DNA of 64,000 nucleotides from Thiomicrorhabdus sp. ZW0627 (GCF_029767005.1 NZ_JARUQR010000001.1:62001-126000), one strand, 5' to 3'. Positions 34,958 through 44,151 are shown, numbered from the stretch's first letter. The notes: a model not told the origin generated them from the sequence alone. Program-made: numbers and translations.

Positions 34958-36325
34958 ATGGCATTGCAGATTTATAACACCGAAACCCGTCAAAAAGAGA
35001 CGTTCACTCCGATTCACCCAGGCAAGGTAGGTATGTATGTGTGCGGTGTCACGGTGTATGACTTGTGTCACATCGGTCACGCCCGAGTGATGGTGGTGTT
35101 CGATACGGTGGTGCGCCATCTGAGAAGCTTGGGTTACGATGTCAATTACGTGCGTAACATCACCGACATCGACGATAAGATCATCAAGCGTGCTCTGGAA
35201 AACGGCGAATCGATTCAGGAGCTGACGAAACGCATGATTGCGGAAATGCATGCCGACGAAGCGTCCATGAACGTTTTGCGTCCGGATATGGAGCCGAAAG
35301 CGACCGAATACATGGATGAGATCAAACACATGATCCAGACGTTAATCGACAAAGGATTCGCTTATCCGGCTGAAAACGGTGATGTCTATTTCAAAGTGAA
35401 ATCGTTCAAGGAATACGGTCGTCTTTCCGGCAAGAATCTGGATGAGTTGGAAGCCGGTTCTCGTGTTGAGGTCAATGAAATCAAACAGGATCCTATGGAC
35501 TTTGTGTTGTGGAAAGCGTCTAAAGAAAATGAACCGGCCTGGGATTCCAACTGGGGTGGCGGGCGTCCGGGATGGCACATCGAGTGTTCGGCGATGTCGA
35601 CCAAGTGTTTGGGTAACCATTTCGACATTCACGGCGGCGGTATGGATTTGTCTTTCCCGCACCATGAGAACGAGATCGCGCAGTCGGAATGTGCGACTGG
35701 CGAACACTATGTGAACACTTGGATGCACTGTGGTTTCGTACGCATCGACGACGAGAAGATGTCTAAGTCGTTGAACAACTTCTTCACCATTCGCGAAGTA
35801 TTGAAAATGTATCATCCGGAAGTCATTCGTTACTTCTTGTTGGCGAGCCATTACCGCAGTCCGGTCAATTACTCTCAGGAAAACCTGGAAGCGGCCAAAG
35901 CCAGTGTCGGGCGTTTGTATTCGGCCATCGAGGCGGTTGCTCCGGGCGAGCCGGTGAGTGGTTCGAAGTTTGAGACGGATTTTATGGATGTGATGAACGA
36001 CGACTTCAATACGCCTAAGGCGATGGCGATTCTGTTTGATTTGGCGAAAGAGGTCAATAAACAGAAAGATGCAGGCCTGTCCGGTTTATTGGTGAAGTTG
36101 GCCAATCAGATTGGTCTGTTGATGGAAGATGCAGAAAGCTATTTCAAATCACAACCGTCTGACTCGGAGTTGGGCGACGAAGAGATTGAAGCTTTGATTG
36201 AAGAACGTAAACAGGCACGTGCCGAAAAGAACTTTGCACGTTCTGATGAGATTCGCGATCAGTTGCTTGAACAAGGCATCGAACTATTGGATTCGGCAGA
36301 GGGGACAACTTGGCGTAGGGGGTAG
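34958..36325 (+). CDS. cysS: Cysteinyl-tRNA synthetase
   Basis: Class I synthetase charging tRNA-Cys. It is 455 residues. The HIGH signature is in [10 protein letters not shown] (38-41), and KMSKS is in [11 protein letters not shown] near 264-268. The zinc ligands are Cys29 in YVCGVTVYD, a cysteine in [13 protein letters not shown] near 210, and [10 protein letters not shown] near 234-243. It ends with the anticodon-binding helical domain. It is divergent from the cyclophilin pair. CAGGCCTG at 36072-36079 encodes Ala-Gly-Leu. Confidence 0.97.
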   Translation: MALQIYNTETRQKETFTPIHPGKVGMYVCGVTVYDLCHIGHARVMVVFDTVVRHLRSLGYDVNYVRNITDIDDKIIKRALENGESIQELTKRMIAEMHADEASMNVLRPDMEPKATEYMDEIKHMIQTLIDKGFAYPAENGDVYFKVKSFKEYGRLSGKNLDELEAGSRVEVNEIKQDPMDFVLWKASKENEPAWDSNWGGGRPGWHIECSAMSTKCLGNHFDIHGGGMDLSFPHHENEIAQSECATGEHYVNTWMHCGFVRIDDEKMSKSLNNFFTIREVLKMYHPEVIRYFLLASHYRSPVNYSQENLEAAKASVGRLYSAIEAVAPGEPVSGSKFETDFMDVMNDDFNTPKAMAILFDLAKEVNKQKDAGLSGLLVKLANQIGLLMEDAESYFKSQPSDSELGDEEIEALIEERKQARAEKNFARSDEIRDQLLEQGIELLDSAEGTTWRRG

Positions 36326-36427
36326 GTTTATTGCGTAGCCGCACCTATTTCAGAATACGCTAATATCCTTATGTTTTGTAACTGTTTGAAAAAACGTAAA
36401 TTATTTTAAAAAAATAAATATAAGGGG

Positions 36428-36456
36428 TTGACGAAATTAGAAAACGCTAATATAAT
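36428..36456 (+). promoter_or_regulatory. Strong sigma-70 promoter of the orphan small-RNA unit
   Basis: TTGACG at 36428-36433, a spacer of exactly 17, and a perfect TATAAT at 36451-36456. The 40 bases upstream are almost all A/T, like an UP element. It is the best-looking promoter in the window and points into a region with no gene on that strand. Confidence 0.88.
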
Positions 36457-36462
36457 GCGTCC

Positions 36463-36548
36463 ATTCATGTTTCTTCATGAGTATCCTCCTCTGATTATTT
36501 CTATATGAGATAATGTTTAAACCCCGGTTGTCCACCGGGGTTTTTTTT
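36463..36548 (+). ncRNA. Putative small RNA, about 86 nt
   Basis: A free-standing promoter-to-terminator unit between cysS and the convergent slt gene. The transcript should begin near 36463. Visible parts: a small hairpin TCATG/CATGA (about 36465-36480), an unpaired TATCCTCCTCTG stretch at 36482-36493 that is complementary to Shine-Dalgarno sequences, a second hairpin ATTATTTC/GAGATAAT (36494-36514, one G-U pair), and a strong terminator with eight T. This is the usual layout of a trans-acting, Hfq-type regulator. I do not recognise it as a known family. It also contains a 13-codon frame from 36467 to 36508, so a leaderless micro-protein cannot be excluded. Confidence 0.75.
36519..36548 (+). 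terminator. Intrinsic terminator of the putative small RNA
   Basis: AAACCCCGG at 36519-36527 pairs with CCGGGGTTT at 36535-36543 across a 7-base loop, ending in eight T (36541-36548). Confidence 0.95.
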
Positions 36549-36718
36549 GTCCAAAATTTATACCCATCTCTCCGACACTGTTTCTACCAGTTTTGTTTCA
36601 ATGGATTTTAGATTGGAGCGTGTTGTTAAAGACGTTCTATTAGAGAAGAATCTAGTTCTGTGAAAGGGTCGAGGTTTTTAGCTTTTATCCTAAATCCAAC
36701 GAGATGTTTGGATTTGCT
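36549..36718. other. Non-coding remainder of the cysS-slt gap
   Basis: The gene-free stretch 36326-36718 holds the promoter, small RNA and terminator listed separately. The rest (36326-36427 and 36549-36718) shows no convincing gene. An open frame from 36660 overlaps the slt gene in antisense and looks like a shadow. Confidence 0.6.
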
Positions 36719-38770
36719 TCAGCGGGACTTTCTAGTTTTACGACTTTCATTATTTTCATTGTCGGCTTCATCCGTTTTCATCGGGCTGATCAAAGGCATG
36801 ACATTTTCTAGACGGTCGTATTTCTTGTTGAGCAGGGATTTAAAGATAGTGGTGTATTCAAGCACCGCTTTTACGTAGGCTCGGGTTTCTGAAAACGGAA
36901 TGGAATCGATCCATTGATCCGCTGGCAAGGGATGTTCTTTAGGGAGCCATGAGTCGACACGCTGCGGCCCGGCGTTGTATGCGGCGGTCGCCAGAACCTT
37001 ATTGTCGTCGTATTTTTTATAAAGGTAGCTTAAATACGCGCTACCCAGTTCTATATTGGACTCCGGTTTGATCAGCTCGGAATAATTGGTTCGCTTGATC
37101 CCGATCTTACGGCCGATGTATTTGGCGGTTTTGGGCATTAACTGCATCAGCCCGATGGCACCTGCAGACGAGCGGATGTCTTCGGAAAAGGCGCTTTCAC
37201 GGCGAATTACGCCGTAGACCCATGCCGGATCCACATTGTGTTTTTCAGAGCTTTGCATGATTGGCGCTTTATGTGGAGTTGGGAAACGGATGGCAAGATC
37301 ATTCCACTTTTGTGCTTTGGCAGCGGTCGTGATGGCCATGGCGTGTTGGTTCCACTGGTCGGTCAGAATGGCGACCGCGTGCAGTTCCGTTGGTTCGAGG
37401 CGATCCAGTAAACTGTACCATTCCCGTTTGGCACTGACCGTCCAGTCAATGGCCAGTAGTTCCTGCATACGTTGCAGTTGCGGGTACTTTTTAATTAATG
37501 CCTTGCTGTCGATCGGTTTGACGGGATCGGGATTGAATTGATAGGCAGTTTTCAATACGTCGGCGGACAGGAATGCATAGAAGTTACGTTGTTTCGAAAG
37601 TCTCCGGTAAATGGCATTGGCTTGTTTTTCTTGGCCTGAGGCCGCTAAAGCACGTGCTTTCCAATACTGCCACTGTTTTTCCGATTGCTGTTCGTGGTCC
37701 ATTAGTTCGATGGTATCCAGCAGGAGACGCCAGTTGGAGTTTTTCAAAGCGATCTGAGCCTGCCAGCGTAAACTGGTTTCCGTTGCAGCCCCTTTACCGT
37801 TGACCTCCTGTAGGTATTCGCTTGCTTTTGGATCATAACGGTAGGCGCTTCGCAGGGCGATGCTCTGCTGCAAACTCTGATACTGTTTCTCCGATAAACC
37901 ATACTGATTATGAAAACGTTCTAAGCTTTTAAGAGCCTGATTCGGCTCGCTGTTTGCCAGGCGTTTTACCGCTTGCATGAATATCTGTTTTTTGACGACC
38001 GCACTGATCTCTTTAGGAAGCGGCTTCTGGATTAACTCTGGGTTCTTGAATACTTCAAGCCAGTGTTTGACCATATTGCGTTCTTTGCGTGATAGGTCTT
38101 TGGAGAGTTTTGACGCGAGTTGTGTGCGGCGTTTTTGCATCGCCAAGTGAATACGGTTCCAGATCATCGGGCCGGTAAGTCGCTTATGTTTTCTTAGAAG
38201 GCCGTCAAGCGGAGCGCAGGCCTTGCTGAGTTCGCGACCGGTCTGCCAGAGTTTCTGGGCAGAGTTTAAAGCGGGTTCAAGTTGTTCGCGGTTGGCCTGA
38301 GCTTGTGCGAAATAACATTGGAGGTCGCGATCCTGTTGCGGTTTGTAGTGTTTAAGATATTGGCTCCATTGGCGGTTCTCTGCAAGGTAAGACAGCCATT
38401 TGGTATAGAGTCGGTCGCCCAGGTAGTTGTCACTGTTGTCCTTGATGAACTTGAGGACTAGTGACTTTGGCGTGTGGTCGAAGTGCAGGCGGTAATCATG
38501 GTATAGCACATACGGGTACAGCGGGTAATGTCTGAGTTGTGCCTTGTATTTGGCGATGGCTTTTCGGTCATTGATTTTGATGGCCTGATAGGCATCCAAA
38601 AAGGCTTGCTGTTCCGTACTGAGGTTGTCGGATGCTAAAGCAGGTTGTGAAAATCCCAGCAATAGGGCTGGCAGCTGAAGCAGAAAAACGAAAAACCCTA
38701 AGACAGCAGGCAACCGCACCCTGAAATGATAGGGCGGCTGTGCCAGTGTTGTATCAGGTTTCATGATCAT
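36719..38770 (-). CDS. slt: Soluble lytic murein transglycosylase (Slt70-like)
   Basis: Cleaves peptidoglycan glycan strands in the periplasm to give 1,6-anhydro ends. It is 683 residues (two close ATGs at 38770 and 38764; neither has a clear ribosome site, so re-initiation after mltD is likely). A signal peptide ends near residue 47 (ALA before SDN). A long alpha-helical superhelix (about 50-490) forms the ring. The C-terminal lysozyme-like domain has the catalytic Glu in IRRESAFSEDIRSSAGAIGL, followed by MQLMPKTAKYIG and AYNAGPQRVDSWL. Its start overlaps the end of the mltD-like gene by about 11-17 bases. Confidence 0.9.
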   Translation of the reverse strand: MIMKPDTTLAQPPYHFRVRLPAVLGFFVFLLQLPALLLGFSQPALASDNLSTEQQAFLDAYQAIKINDRKAIAKYKAQLRHYPLYPYVLYHDYRLHFDHTPKSLVLKFIKDNSDNYLGDRLYTKWLSYLAENRQWSQYLKHYKPQQDRDLQCYFAQAQANREQLEPALNSAQKLWQTGRELSKACAPLDGLLRKHKRLTGPMIWNRIHLAMQKRRTQLASKLSKDLSRKERNMVKHWLEVFKNPELIQKPLPKEISAVVKKQIFMQAVKRLANSEPNQALKSLERFHNQYGLSEKQYQSLQQSIALRSAYRYDPKASEYLQEVNGKGAATETSLRWQAQIALKNSNWRLLLDTIELMDHEQQSEKQWQYWKARALAASGQEKQANAIYRRLSKQRNFYAFLSADVLKTAYQFNPDPVKPIDSKALIKKYPQLQRMQELLAIDWTVSAKREWYSLLDRLEPTELHAVAILTDQWNQHAMAITTAAKAQKWNDLAIRFPTPHKAPIMQSSEKHNVDPAWVYGVIRRESAFSEDIRSSAGAIGLMQLMPKTAKYIGRKIGIKRTNYSELIKPESNIELGSAYLSYLYKKYDDNKVLATAAYNAGPQRVDSWLPKEHPLPADQWIDSIPFSETRAYVKAVLEYTTIFKSLLNKKYDRLENVMPLISPMKTDEADNENNESRKTRKSR

Positions 38771-40580
38771 AAGGTATTTTCAGAATTTGACCCGGTTTCA
38801 AAAAGGCTTTTTCCGTGATTTGATTGTAACGCGCAATGGTTTTTGTCGAAAGGTTATTCGCTCTGGCGATTTCCCAAAGGCTGTCACCGGATTTGACCAC
38901 ATACTTGCGGAATTTTGCGCCAGGACTACGACTGGTTTGAACCGAATCCGGCAACCAGATTACTAGCTTCATACCCGGTTGAAGCACTTGGCTACGCTTG
39001 ATTCTGTTCCAGCTGCTTAATTCACTGGTCGAAACGTTGAACTTTTTGGCCACCGTCCATAGGCTGTCACCGTTTTTCAAAGTGTATTCGGTCTTGTAGC
39101 CGTATTGGTCGGAACGGATTTCCAGCTGCTGACCTTTACTCAGAGGAGTTCGAACGTCAAGACGGTTCCATCTGCACAGGGTTTGGGTGCTGATGTTGTA
39201 ATAGCGTGCAATGGTCCACAGCGATTCTCCGGCCTTGACGGTATGGTAGGACTTAGGTCCTTTGTAGGTGGATTTTGTTCTTTCCTGTTGTGCGAACACC
39301 TTGGCGTAGTGCTGCGGAATTGGAATCATCAGAGTCTTGCCGACACGAATCGAATTGTTCTTCATGTTGTTGAGCTTTTTGATGGCTTTGGTCGAAGTTT
39401 TGTACTTCTGAGCAATCTCGCTTAAGGTGTCGCCGTTTTTGATTTTGTGTTCGGTCCATTGGATGTCGAAGATCGAGTCGTCTTGACTGAGTTTGTGCTC
39501 AAACTGCATGTGGTTTTCGAGCGGCAAAACAATGTTGAATGGCCCGTTAGGCGGTGTAGCCGGTCTTAAATAGCCGGGATTCAATTGTGCAAGCAGTTTG
39601 TTGGGGGTGTCGGACAGGTCAGCGACCGTGTCCAATGCTACCTGCTTATCGAGTTCGACGATATTGAAATAAGGCTTGTTCTCGATCTCTTCGAGAGCGA
39701 TGTTGTATTCGTCTCGGTTTTTGACAATGTAAGACACCGCCAATAGTTGCGGTACATAGTGTTGTGTCTCTTTTGGCAGATAGTGACGGATTTTCCAGAA
39801 GTCCGGTGAATTGTCTTCCGGGTGTTTTTTCTGGTAGCGTTTGACCGCTTTCCAGACATTCCCTATGCCGCCGTTGTAGGAAGCCAATGCCAGTAACCAG
39901 TCGTTATCGTTGAGCTTGTAGAGTTTTTGCAGGTAGTTCAGCGCCGCTTGTGTGCTTTGCACAATGTCCTGTCGGCCGTCGTACCACCAGTTTTTCTTAA
40001 GTCCGTAAAGATGGGCGGTCTGTGGAATGAACTGCCACAACCCGACGGCGCTCTGGTGTGATTTCGCTTCCGGAACGAAGCCGCTTTCAATCACCGGCAA
40101 CAAAGCGATCTCGTAAGGCATATTGCGCTTTTTGACTTCCGAGACGATGTAATGCAGATAAGGTTTGGCGCGTTTTGATACACGAGTCAGGTGTTTGTTG
40201 TTTCTCAAGTAGAAGTTGAGGTAGTTGTCGAAAGCGTCCAGATGGTTATCGCCCAACGTCAATTTTGAGCTGATTTCGTCCCATAGGTTGTCGTAGTGGG
40301 TGATGGCCGGTTTCGGAGTGTCCAGCAGATTCAAGTCTTTGGTGACGTGGACGTCGACATGCGGTTTTTCCGTTTGAAGGGCAACCTGTGTGTTTGTCAC
40401 GGTGTCCGAGTGTGAGGCCGGAGTCAGCTGAATGGCGTCATCGGTCTGCGACGTCGTTTGAGTCAGGGCGCACCCGCTTAGAAGCCCCAAACAGCAACAA
40501 CCCGCAATGAACGGTTTCATAAACCGTTGGGCTTCTACTGAGTGGATTGCGGTTCTGGCGTGCTGTCTTAAGGACTTCAT
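38754..40580 (-). CDS. mltD: Membrane-bound lytic transglycosylase D with four LysM domains
   Basis: A 608-residue outer-membrane lipoprotein. The lipobox LLSGC is at about residues 33-37. A shorter form from the ATG at 40520 would give a more usual signal peptide (17 residues) and may be the real start. The transglycosylase domain (about 110-300) has catalytic Glu in PVIESGFVPEAKSHQSAVGL then WQFIPQTA and ASYNGGIGNVWKA. Four LysM repeats follow (KNGDTLSEIAQKY, KAGESLWTIARYY, KNGDSLWTVAKKF, KSGDSLWEIARAN), two more than in E. coli MltD. It is upstream of and overlapping slt, so two transglycosylases are made together. Confidence 0.92.
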   Translation of the reverse strand: MKSLRQHARTAIHSVEAQRFMKPFIAGCCCLGLLSGCALTQTTSQTDDAIQLTPASHSDTVTNTQVALQTEKPHVDVHVTKDLNLLDTPKPAITHYDNLWDEISSKLTLGDNHLDAFDNYLNFYLRNNKHLTRVSKRAKPYLHYIVSEVKKRNMPYEIALLPVIESGFVPEAKSHQSAVGLWQFIPQTAHLYGLKKNWWYDGRQDIVQSTQAALNYLQKLYKLNDNDWLLALASYNGGIGNVWKAVKRYQKKHPEDNSPDFWKIRHYLPKETQHYVPQLLAVSYIVKNRDEYNIALEEIENKPYFNIVELDKQVALDTVADLSDTPNKLLAQLNPGYLRPATPPNGPFNIVLPLENHMQFEHKLSQDDSIFDIQWTEHKIKNGDTLSEIAQKYKTSTKAIKKLNNMKNNSIRVGKTLMIPIPQHYAKVFAQQERTKSTYKGPKSYHTVKAGESLWTIARYYNISTQTLCRWNRLDVRTPLSKGQQLEIRSDQYGYKTEYTLKNGDSLWTVAKKFNVSTSELSSWNRIKRSQVLQPGMKLVIWLPDSVQTSRSPGAKFRKYVVKSGDSLWEIARANNLSTKTIARYNQITEKAFLKPGQILKIPYDHET

Positions 40581-40636
40581 GGTTTTCTGGTTAGCTCTGT
40601 CTTTGTTATTCTGTTAATCCGCTCGGTTCGGCCGGT

Positions 40637-41452
40637 TCATGGGTTGACCATTGACATCAGGTCGATGTTGTCCAATTCGCCGGACTGATCCAGTTCATCT
40701 TTCCAAAGGCGCAACGTTTTGAATAGGCTTTCGGCATTATCTTCTGCACCGCGAGCCAACAATTTGGCTTTGATAACCGGCGTGTCGAAACGCATGAACG
40801 GGTTGGTCGCTTTCTCTTCACCCATTGTCGATTGCGCACCGTCATGAAGTTCCGGATAACGGATATGAGTGTTGAGAATGCGTTGTTTCAAATCTGCATT
40901 TTCCGGTTCCACAAGATAGGCGAATTTCAGGTTGCTCACTGTGTATTCGTGTGCGCAGTAGAACCCGGTTCTGTCGTCCAGTTCGCGCAGTTTCAGGATC
41001 GATTCCGCGAACTGCACGAAAGTGCCTGTAAATTTGCGACCGCAACCGGCTGTGAATAATGTGTCGCCGCAAAACAGCATGTCTGCATTGTAGTAGGCGA
41101 TGTGGTCATCGGTATGGCCTGGCGTATCCAATACCTTGAACTCCAATTCAGAATTCAATCGAACCGTATCGCCTTGTTTGACTCGGTTTTGGATGAACGC
41201 ATTGTCGGTTTTTTCAGGACCGTAGACCACGCAATCCGGGAAATCCGCTTTAAGGTCGGCAATGCCGTTCACGTGGTCGTGGTGGAAGTGGGTGATGAGA
41301 ATACCCTGCAAAGAAAGATCGTGCTGTCTGAGATAGTCGAGAACTTGAGCGGATTGTCCGGGGTCGACAACCCAGGCGTTGCGCCCTTGATGCAGTACCC
41401 AGATGTAATTGTCGTAACTGCCGACAAGGGCAGGTATTCCAATGATCTTCAT
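40637..41452 (-). CDS. gloB: Hydroxyacylglutathione hydrolase (glyoxalase II)
   Basis: Hydrolyses S-lactoylglutathione to lactate and glutathione, completing methylglyoxal detoxification. It is 271 residues of the metallo-beta-lactamase fold. The dinuclear metal motif ITHFHHDHVNG has His55, His57, Asp59 and His60. TPGHTDDHIAYY (about 111-122) and FCGDTLFTAGCGR (about 128-140) supply further ligands, and YCAHEYTVSNLKFA (about 165-178) is the glyoxalase II glutathione-site region. It is divergent from the methyltransferase/rnhA unit, an arrangement like E. coli gloB-yafS-rnhA-dnaQ. Confidence 0.92.
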   Translation of the reverse strand: MKIIGIPALVGSYDNYIWVLHQGRNAWVVDPGQSAQVLDYLRQHDLSLQGILITHFHHDHVNGIADLKADFPDCVVYGPEKTDNAFIQNRVKQGDTVRLNSELEFKVLDTPGHTDDHIAYYNADMLFCGDTLFTAGCGRKFTGTFVQFAESILKLRELDDRTGFYCAHEYTVSNLKFAYLVEPENADLKQRILNTHIRYPELHDGAQSTMGEEKATNPFMRFDTPVIKAKLLARGAEDNAESLFKTLRLWKDELDQSGELDNIDLMSMVNP

Positions 41453-41551
41453 ATAACCTTGTCTTTCTTTGCGTATTGAGTTGATATAATTGAAGCTATT
41501 CTAACAAAATTATCCTTTAATTATCAGGTAAATGAACCCCGGAGAAATACG

Positions 41552-42403
41552 GTGAATCAAGGTTTTCAGCGGTTTTTGAAGCAGTGGTACAGAACCTCAA
41601 GCGGTCACCAGCTTTACAAGCAGGAGCATCATTTGATTCAACGCGCGGTGACGAATCTGTTCGGTTATTTCTTTGTACAGCTTGGCTGCACTGCCGAGCA
41701 CGACTGGGTGAAGTACAGCCGGGTGTCGAATAAGCTGATTCTGGACGACCAACTGGATTACGACCTGGTAAAAAAAGGGTGTGTCGACGAGTCGAGCAGT
41801 CAAAACGACAAAACTTGCGTTCATTGGGTGAAAGCGGATTTGGATTATCTGCCGATTGCTAAAGAATCCGCCGATGTAGTCATGCTTCCACACACCCTGG
41901 AAACGGTTCAGGACCCGCATTACCTGCTGCGTCAGGTGGATGCAATGTTGGTGCCTGAAGGGCATCTGGTCTTGACCGGATTCAACCCTTACGCCTGCGC
42001 CATTGTTAAGAGCCGGCTTTCCAAAGAGAACAAGATGCTGCGGGAAGCGAATCTGGTTCGCAGCGGCCGACTGATTGAATGGCTTGAAGTTTTGGGGTAC
42101 GACATCGAAAAGGTCGAATACAGCACCATCTCTTGTTATGCGGGAACCACCAAGTCCGATTCCGTGCTTGGTTGGCGCATTCTGGAGCGATTTGAAGGGT
42201 ATTTGAACCGAATCGGATTGCAGTTCGGTAATGTCTATTGTATTGTTGCCCGCAAACGCGTCGATGCGCCGCGTATGGTCGGGTTGAGCTGGCAACGGGC
42301 GCGCTGGCTGAAATTCGCCAAACCGGCGCAGGTCATATCCGGTCGCATGGGCGCCAAACACCATAAGATAAAAGTGAAAGAGGATGTAAATTGCAAACGA
42401 TAG
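41552..42403 (+). CDS. YafS-like SAM-dependent methyltransferase
   Basis: A 283-residue methyltransferase-type protein starting at a GTG preceded by GGAGAAA. The methyltransferase_11-like core is seen in [20 protein letters not shown] (about 106-125) and [13 protein letters not shown] (about 135-147). The usual glycine-rich motif I is not evident, so SAM binding is inferred from the fold and from position. Gene order gloB / this gene / rnhA / dnaQ matches the E. coli gloB-yafS-rnhA-dnaQ block, which supports YafS-like identity. Its stop overlaps the rnhA start by 13 bases. Confidence 0.78.
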   Translation: MNQGFQRFLKQWYRTSSGHQLYKQEHHLIQRAVTNLFGYFFVQLGCTAEHDWVKYSRVSNKLILDDQLDYDLVKKGCVDESSSQNDKTCVHWVKADLDYLPIAKESADVVMLPHTLETVQDPHYLLRQVDAMLVPEGHLVLTGFNPYACAIVKSRLSKENKMLREANLVRSGRLIEWLEVLGYDIEKVEYSTISCYAGTTKSDSVLGWRILERFEGYLNRIGLQFGNVYCIVARKRVDAPRMVGLSWQRARWLKFAKPAQVISGRMGAKHHKIKVKEDVNCKR

Positions 42404-42834
42404 AAATCTTCACCGACGGCGGTTGCCGAGGCAATCCGGGGCCGGGTGGCTGGGGTGCTTTGTTGCGTTACAACGAACACGTTAAAGAGCTGAAAGGCTC
42501 TCAGGACAATACGACTAACAATCAGATGGAACTGATGGCGGCGATTCAGGCGTTTGAAGCTTTGACGCGTCCTTGTCATGTGAAAATGACGACCGATTCA
42601 CAATACGTTAAGAACGGCATCACTCAATGGATGGCGAACTGGAAGAAGAAGGGTTGGAAAACGGCCGCCAACAAACCGGTTAAGAACCAGGAGTTATGGC
42701 AGCGACTCGACAAGGCTTTAGACGGCCATAAGGTTGAGTGGTTCTGGGTTAAGGGGCATTCAGGTCATCCGGAAAACGAACGAGTGGATGAATTGGCGAA
42801 CGAAGCGATCGACGAGTTGCTGTCCAATAAGTAG
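42391..42834 (+). CDS. rnhA: Ribonuclease HI
   Basis: Degrades RNA in RNA-DNA hybrids. It is 147 residues from a TTG at 42391 with AGAGGA upstream. The catalytic acids are Asp in [17 protein letters not shown] (about 9), Glu in [13 protein letters not shown] (about 48), Asp in [10 protein letters not shown] (about 70) and Asp in [12 protein letters not shown] (about 134). The basic protrusion [19 protein letters not shown] is typical of the E. coli enzyme. It is coupled to the preceding methyltransferase gene by overlap and ends before a large bidirectional hairpin. Confidence 0.96.
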   Translation: MQTIEIFTDGGCRGNPGPGGWGALLRYNEHVKELKGSQDNTTNNQMELMAAIQAFEALTRPCHVKMTTDSQYVKNGITQWMANWKKKGWKTAANKPVKNQELWQRLDKALDGHKVEWFWVKGHSGHPENERVDELANEAIDELLSNK

Positions 42835-42862
42835 TAGATTTCAAAACAATTTAAACGAATTG

Positions 42863-42911
42863 AAACTAAACAGGCCTGGTGGGAATGATTCCCACCAGGC
42901 CTGTTCAGTTT
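42863..42911. terminator. Large bidirectional terminator with two CAGGCCTG copies
   Basis: A 23-bp inverted repeat with one mismatch and a 3-base loop, lying between convergent rnhA and dnaQ. Each arm holds one CAGGCCTG (42871-42878 and 42896-42903), and the arm ends are A-rich on one side and T-rich on the other, as expected for termination in both directions. It is the clearest case of the motif being used in inverted pairs. Confidence 0.92.
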
Positions 42912-42932
42912 TTGGATTCGAGAATTAATCGG

Positions 42933-43634
42933 TTACCAGTTCAATTCAACACCGCTTTTCTTGGTGATTTCTTCCAATTTCGCTTGATGTCGTCCCAGTT
43001 CGTCGTCCGATGCGTAAAGCACTTTAAGCGGTAGACGGTCTCGGCTGATTTTATGTGCCGAAGCATCGCGTTCGCCGCCTTCGTTCTCTTCGGCACCCAG
43101 CATCAGGTTGGTTTGCCCACCGGTCATGTTCAGGTATACGTCGGCCAAAATCTCGGAGTCGAGCAGGGCGCCGTGAAGCGTACGGTTGGAGTTGTCCACC
43201 ATCAAACGCTTACACAAAGCATCCAAGGAATTACGCTGCCCGGGATACATCTTACGCGCCATTTTCAAAGTATCGGTGATGGTACAGTGGTCTTCCAGAC
43301 GCCCCCATTTATTGTCGGGAAGCAGAGAGAGTTCGTTATTGATGAAGCCGACATCGAACGGCGCGTTGTGAATGATCAGTTCCGCACCTGAGACGTACTC
43401 CATGAATTCGTCGACGACTTGCGCGAATACCGGTTTGCCTACCAGGAATTCGTTGGTGATCCCGTGAACCTCGATGACCTCTTGCGGGACTTCACGTTCC
43501 GGCTGAATGTATTGGTGGTAATTGTTGTGGGTCAAACGGCGTTTGATCATTTCCACCGCACCGATTTCGATGATGCGGTCGCCGTTTTGCGGTTCAACCC
43601 CGGTGGTTTCCGTATCCAATATAATCTGACGCAT
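42933..43634 (-). CDS. dnaQ: DNA polymerase III epsilon subunit (3'-5' exonuclease)
   Basis: Proofreading exonuclease of the replicative polymerase. It is 233 residues. Exo I is LDTETTG with Asp7 and Glu9, Exo II is HNAPFDVGFIN (about 93-103), and Exo III-epsilon is HGALLDSEILADVYLNM (about 156-172) with its His and Asp. The C-terminal tail (about 180-233) that contacts the alpha subunit is present. It is convergent with rnhA and divergent from the FKBP isomerase, as is common in gammaproteobacteria for the rnhA-dnaQ pair. Confidence 0.95.
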   Translation of the reverse strand: MRQIILDTETTGVEPQNGDRIIEIGAVEMIKRRLTHNNYHQYIQPEREVPQEVIEVHGITNEFLVGKPVFAQVVDEFMEYVSGAELIIHNAPFDVGFINNELSLLPDNKWGRLEDHCTITDTLKMARKMYPGQRNSLDALCKRLMVDNSNRTLHGALLDSEILADVYLNMTGGQTNLMLGAEENEGGERDASAHKISRDRLPLKVLYASDDELGRHQAKLEEITKKSGVELNW

Positions 43635-43701
43635 TCCACTTCTCTTTGCTGTAAAATATTTGCAACTTATTCTAAAGCAAAATTTGATAGAAAGGACAGA
43701 T

Positions 43702-44127
43702 ATGAAAATTAAAAAAGGCAGCCGCGTTAGCTTTCATTACGAACTGCGTGATGAGTCCGGTGAAGTAATCGACACCACTTTCGGCGGTGAACCGGTTATC
43801 TACATTCAGGGCGAAGGTGAAATCATCCCAGGTTTGGAAGAATTGATGCAGGGCGAAGAAGCCGGTTTTGAAGCGAAAGTGACTTTGGAACCAGAAAAAG
43901 CTTACGGTCCGGTTAACGATGATTTGTTGGTATTCGCCGGTCCTGAAAACTTCGACGACGACGTTGAGATCGAAGTCGGTTCAACCGTTGAGACCGAAGA
44001 TCCTGACGGAAATACTTTGACCTTCAAGATCACCGAAGTGAGTGAAGATAAAGTCTATCTGGACGGTAACCATCCTCTAGCCGGTAAGACGTTGGATTAC
44101 AAAGTGGAAGTGCTTACGGTAGATTGA
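43702..44127 (+). CDS. FKBP-type peptidyl-prolyl isomerase (SlyD/SlpA-like)
   Basis: A 141-residue isomerase from the ATG at 43702, supported by AAAGGA at 43691-43696; the longer frame starts upstream of this site. The split FKBP domain reads FHYELRDESGEVIDTTFGGE at the start and NHPLAGKTLDYKVEVL at the end. Between them (about 70-120) lies the insert-in-flap chaperone domain. The protein stops right after the FKBP domain and lacks the His/Cys-rich metal-binding tail of E. coli SlyD, so nickel delivery is unlikely. It is a single-gene unit ending in a strong terminator. Confidence 0.92.
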   Translation: MKIKKGSRVSFHYELRDESGEVIDTTFGGEPVIYIQGEGEIIPGLEELMQGEEAGFEAKVTLEPEKAYGPVNDDLLVFAGPENFDDDVEIEVGSTVETEDPDGNTLTFKITEVSEDKVYLDGNHPLAGKTLDYKVEVLTVD

Positions 44128-44151
44128 TTGTTTATCCGATACCTGAACAAT

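Noticed and set aside
41597-42364. A 255-codon minus-strand frame opposite the YafS-like gene.
   Set aside because: Antisense shadow; the plus-strand gene has a ribosome site and fits the conserved gloB/yafS/rnhA/dnaQ order.
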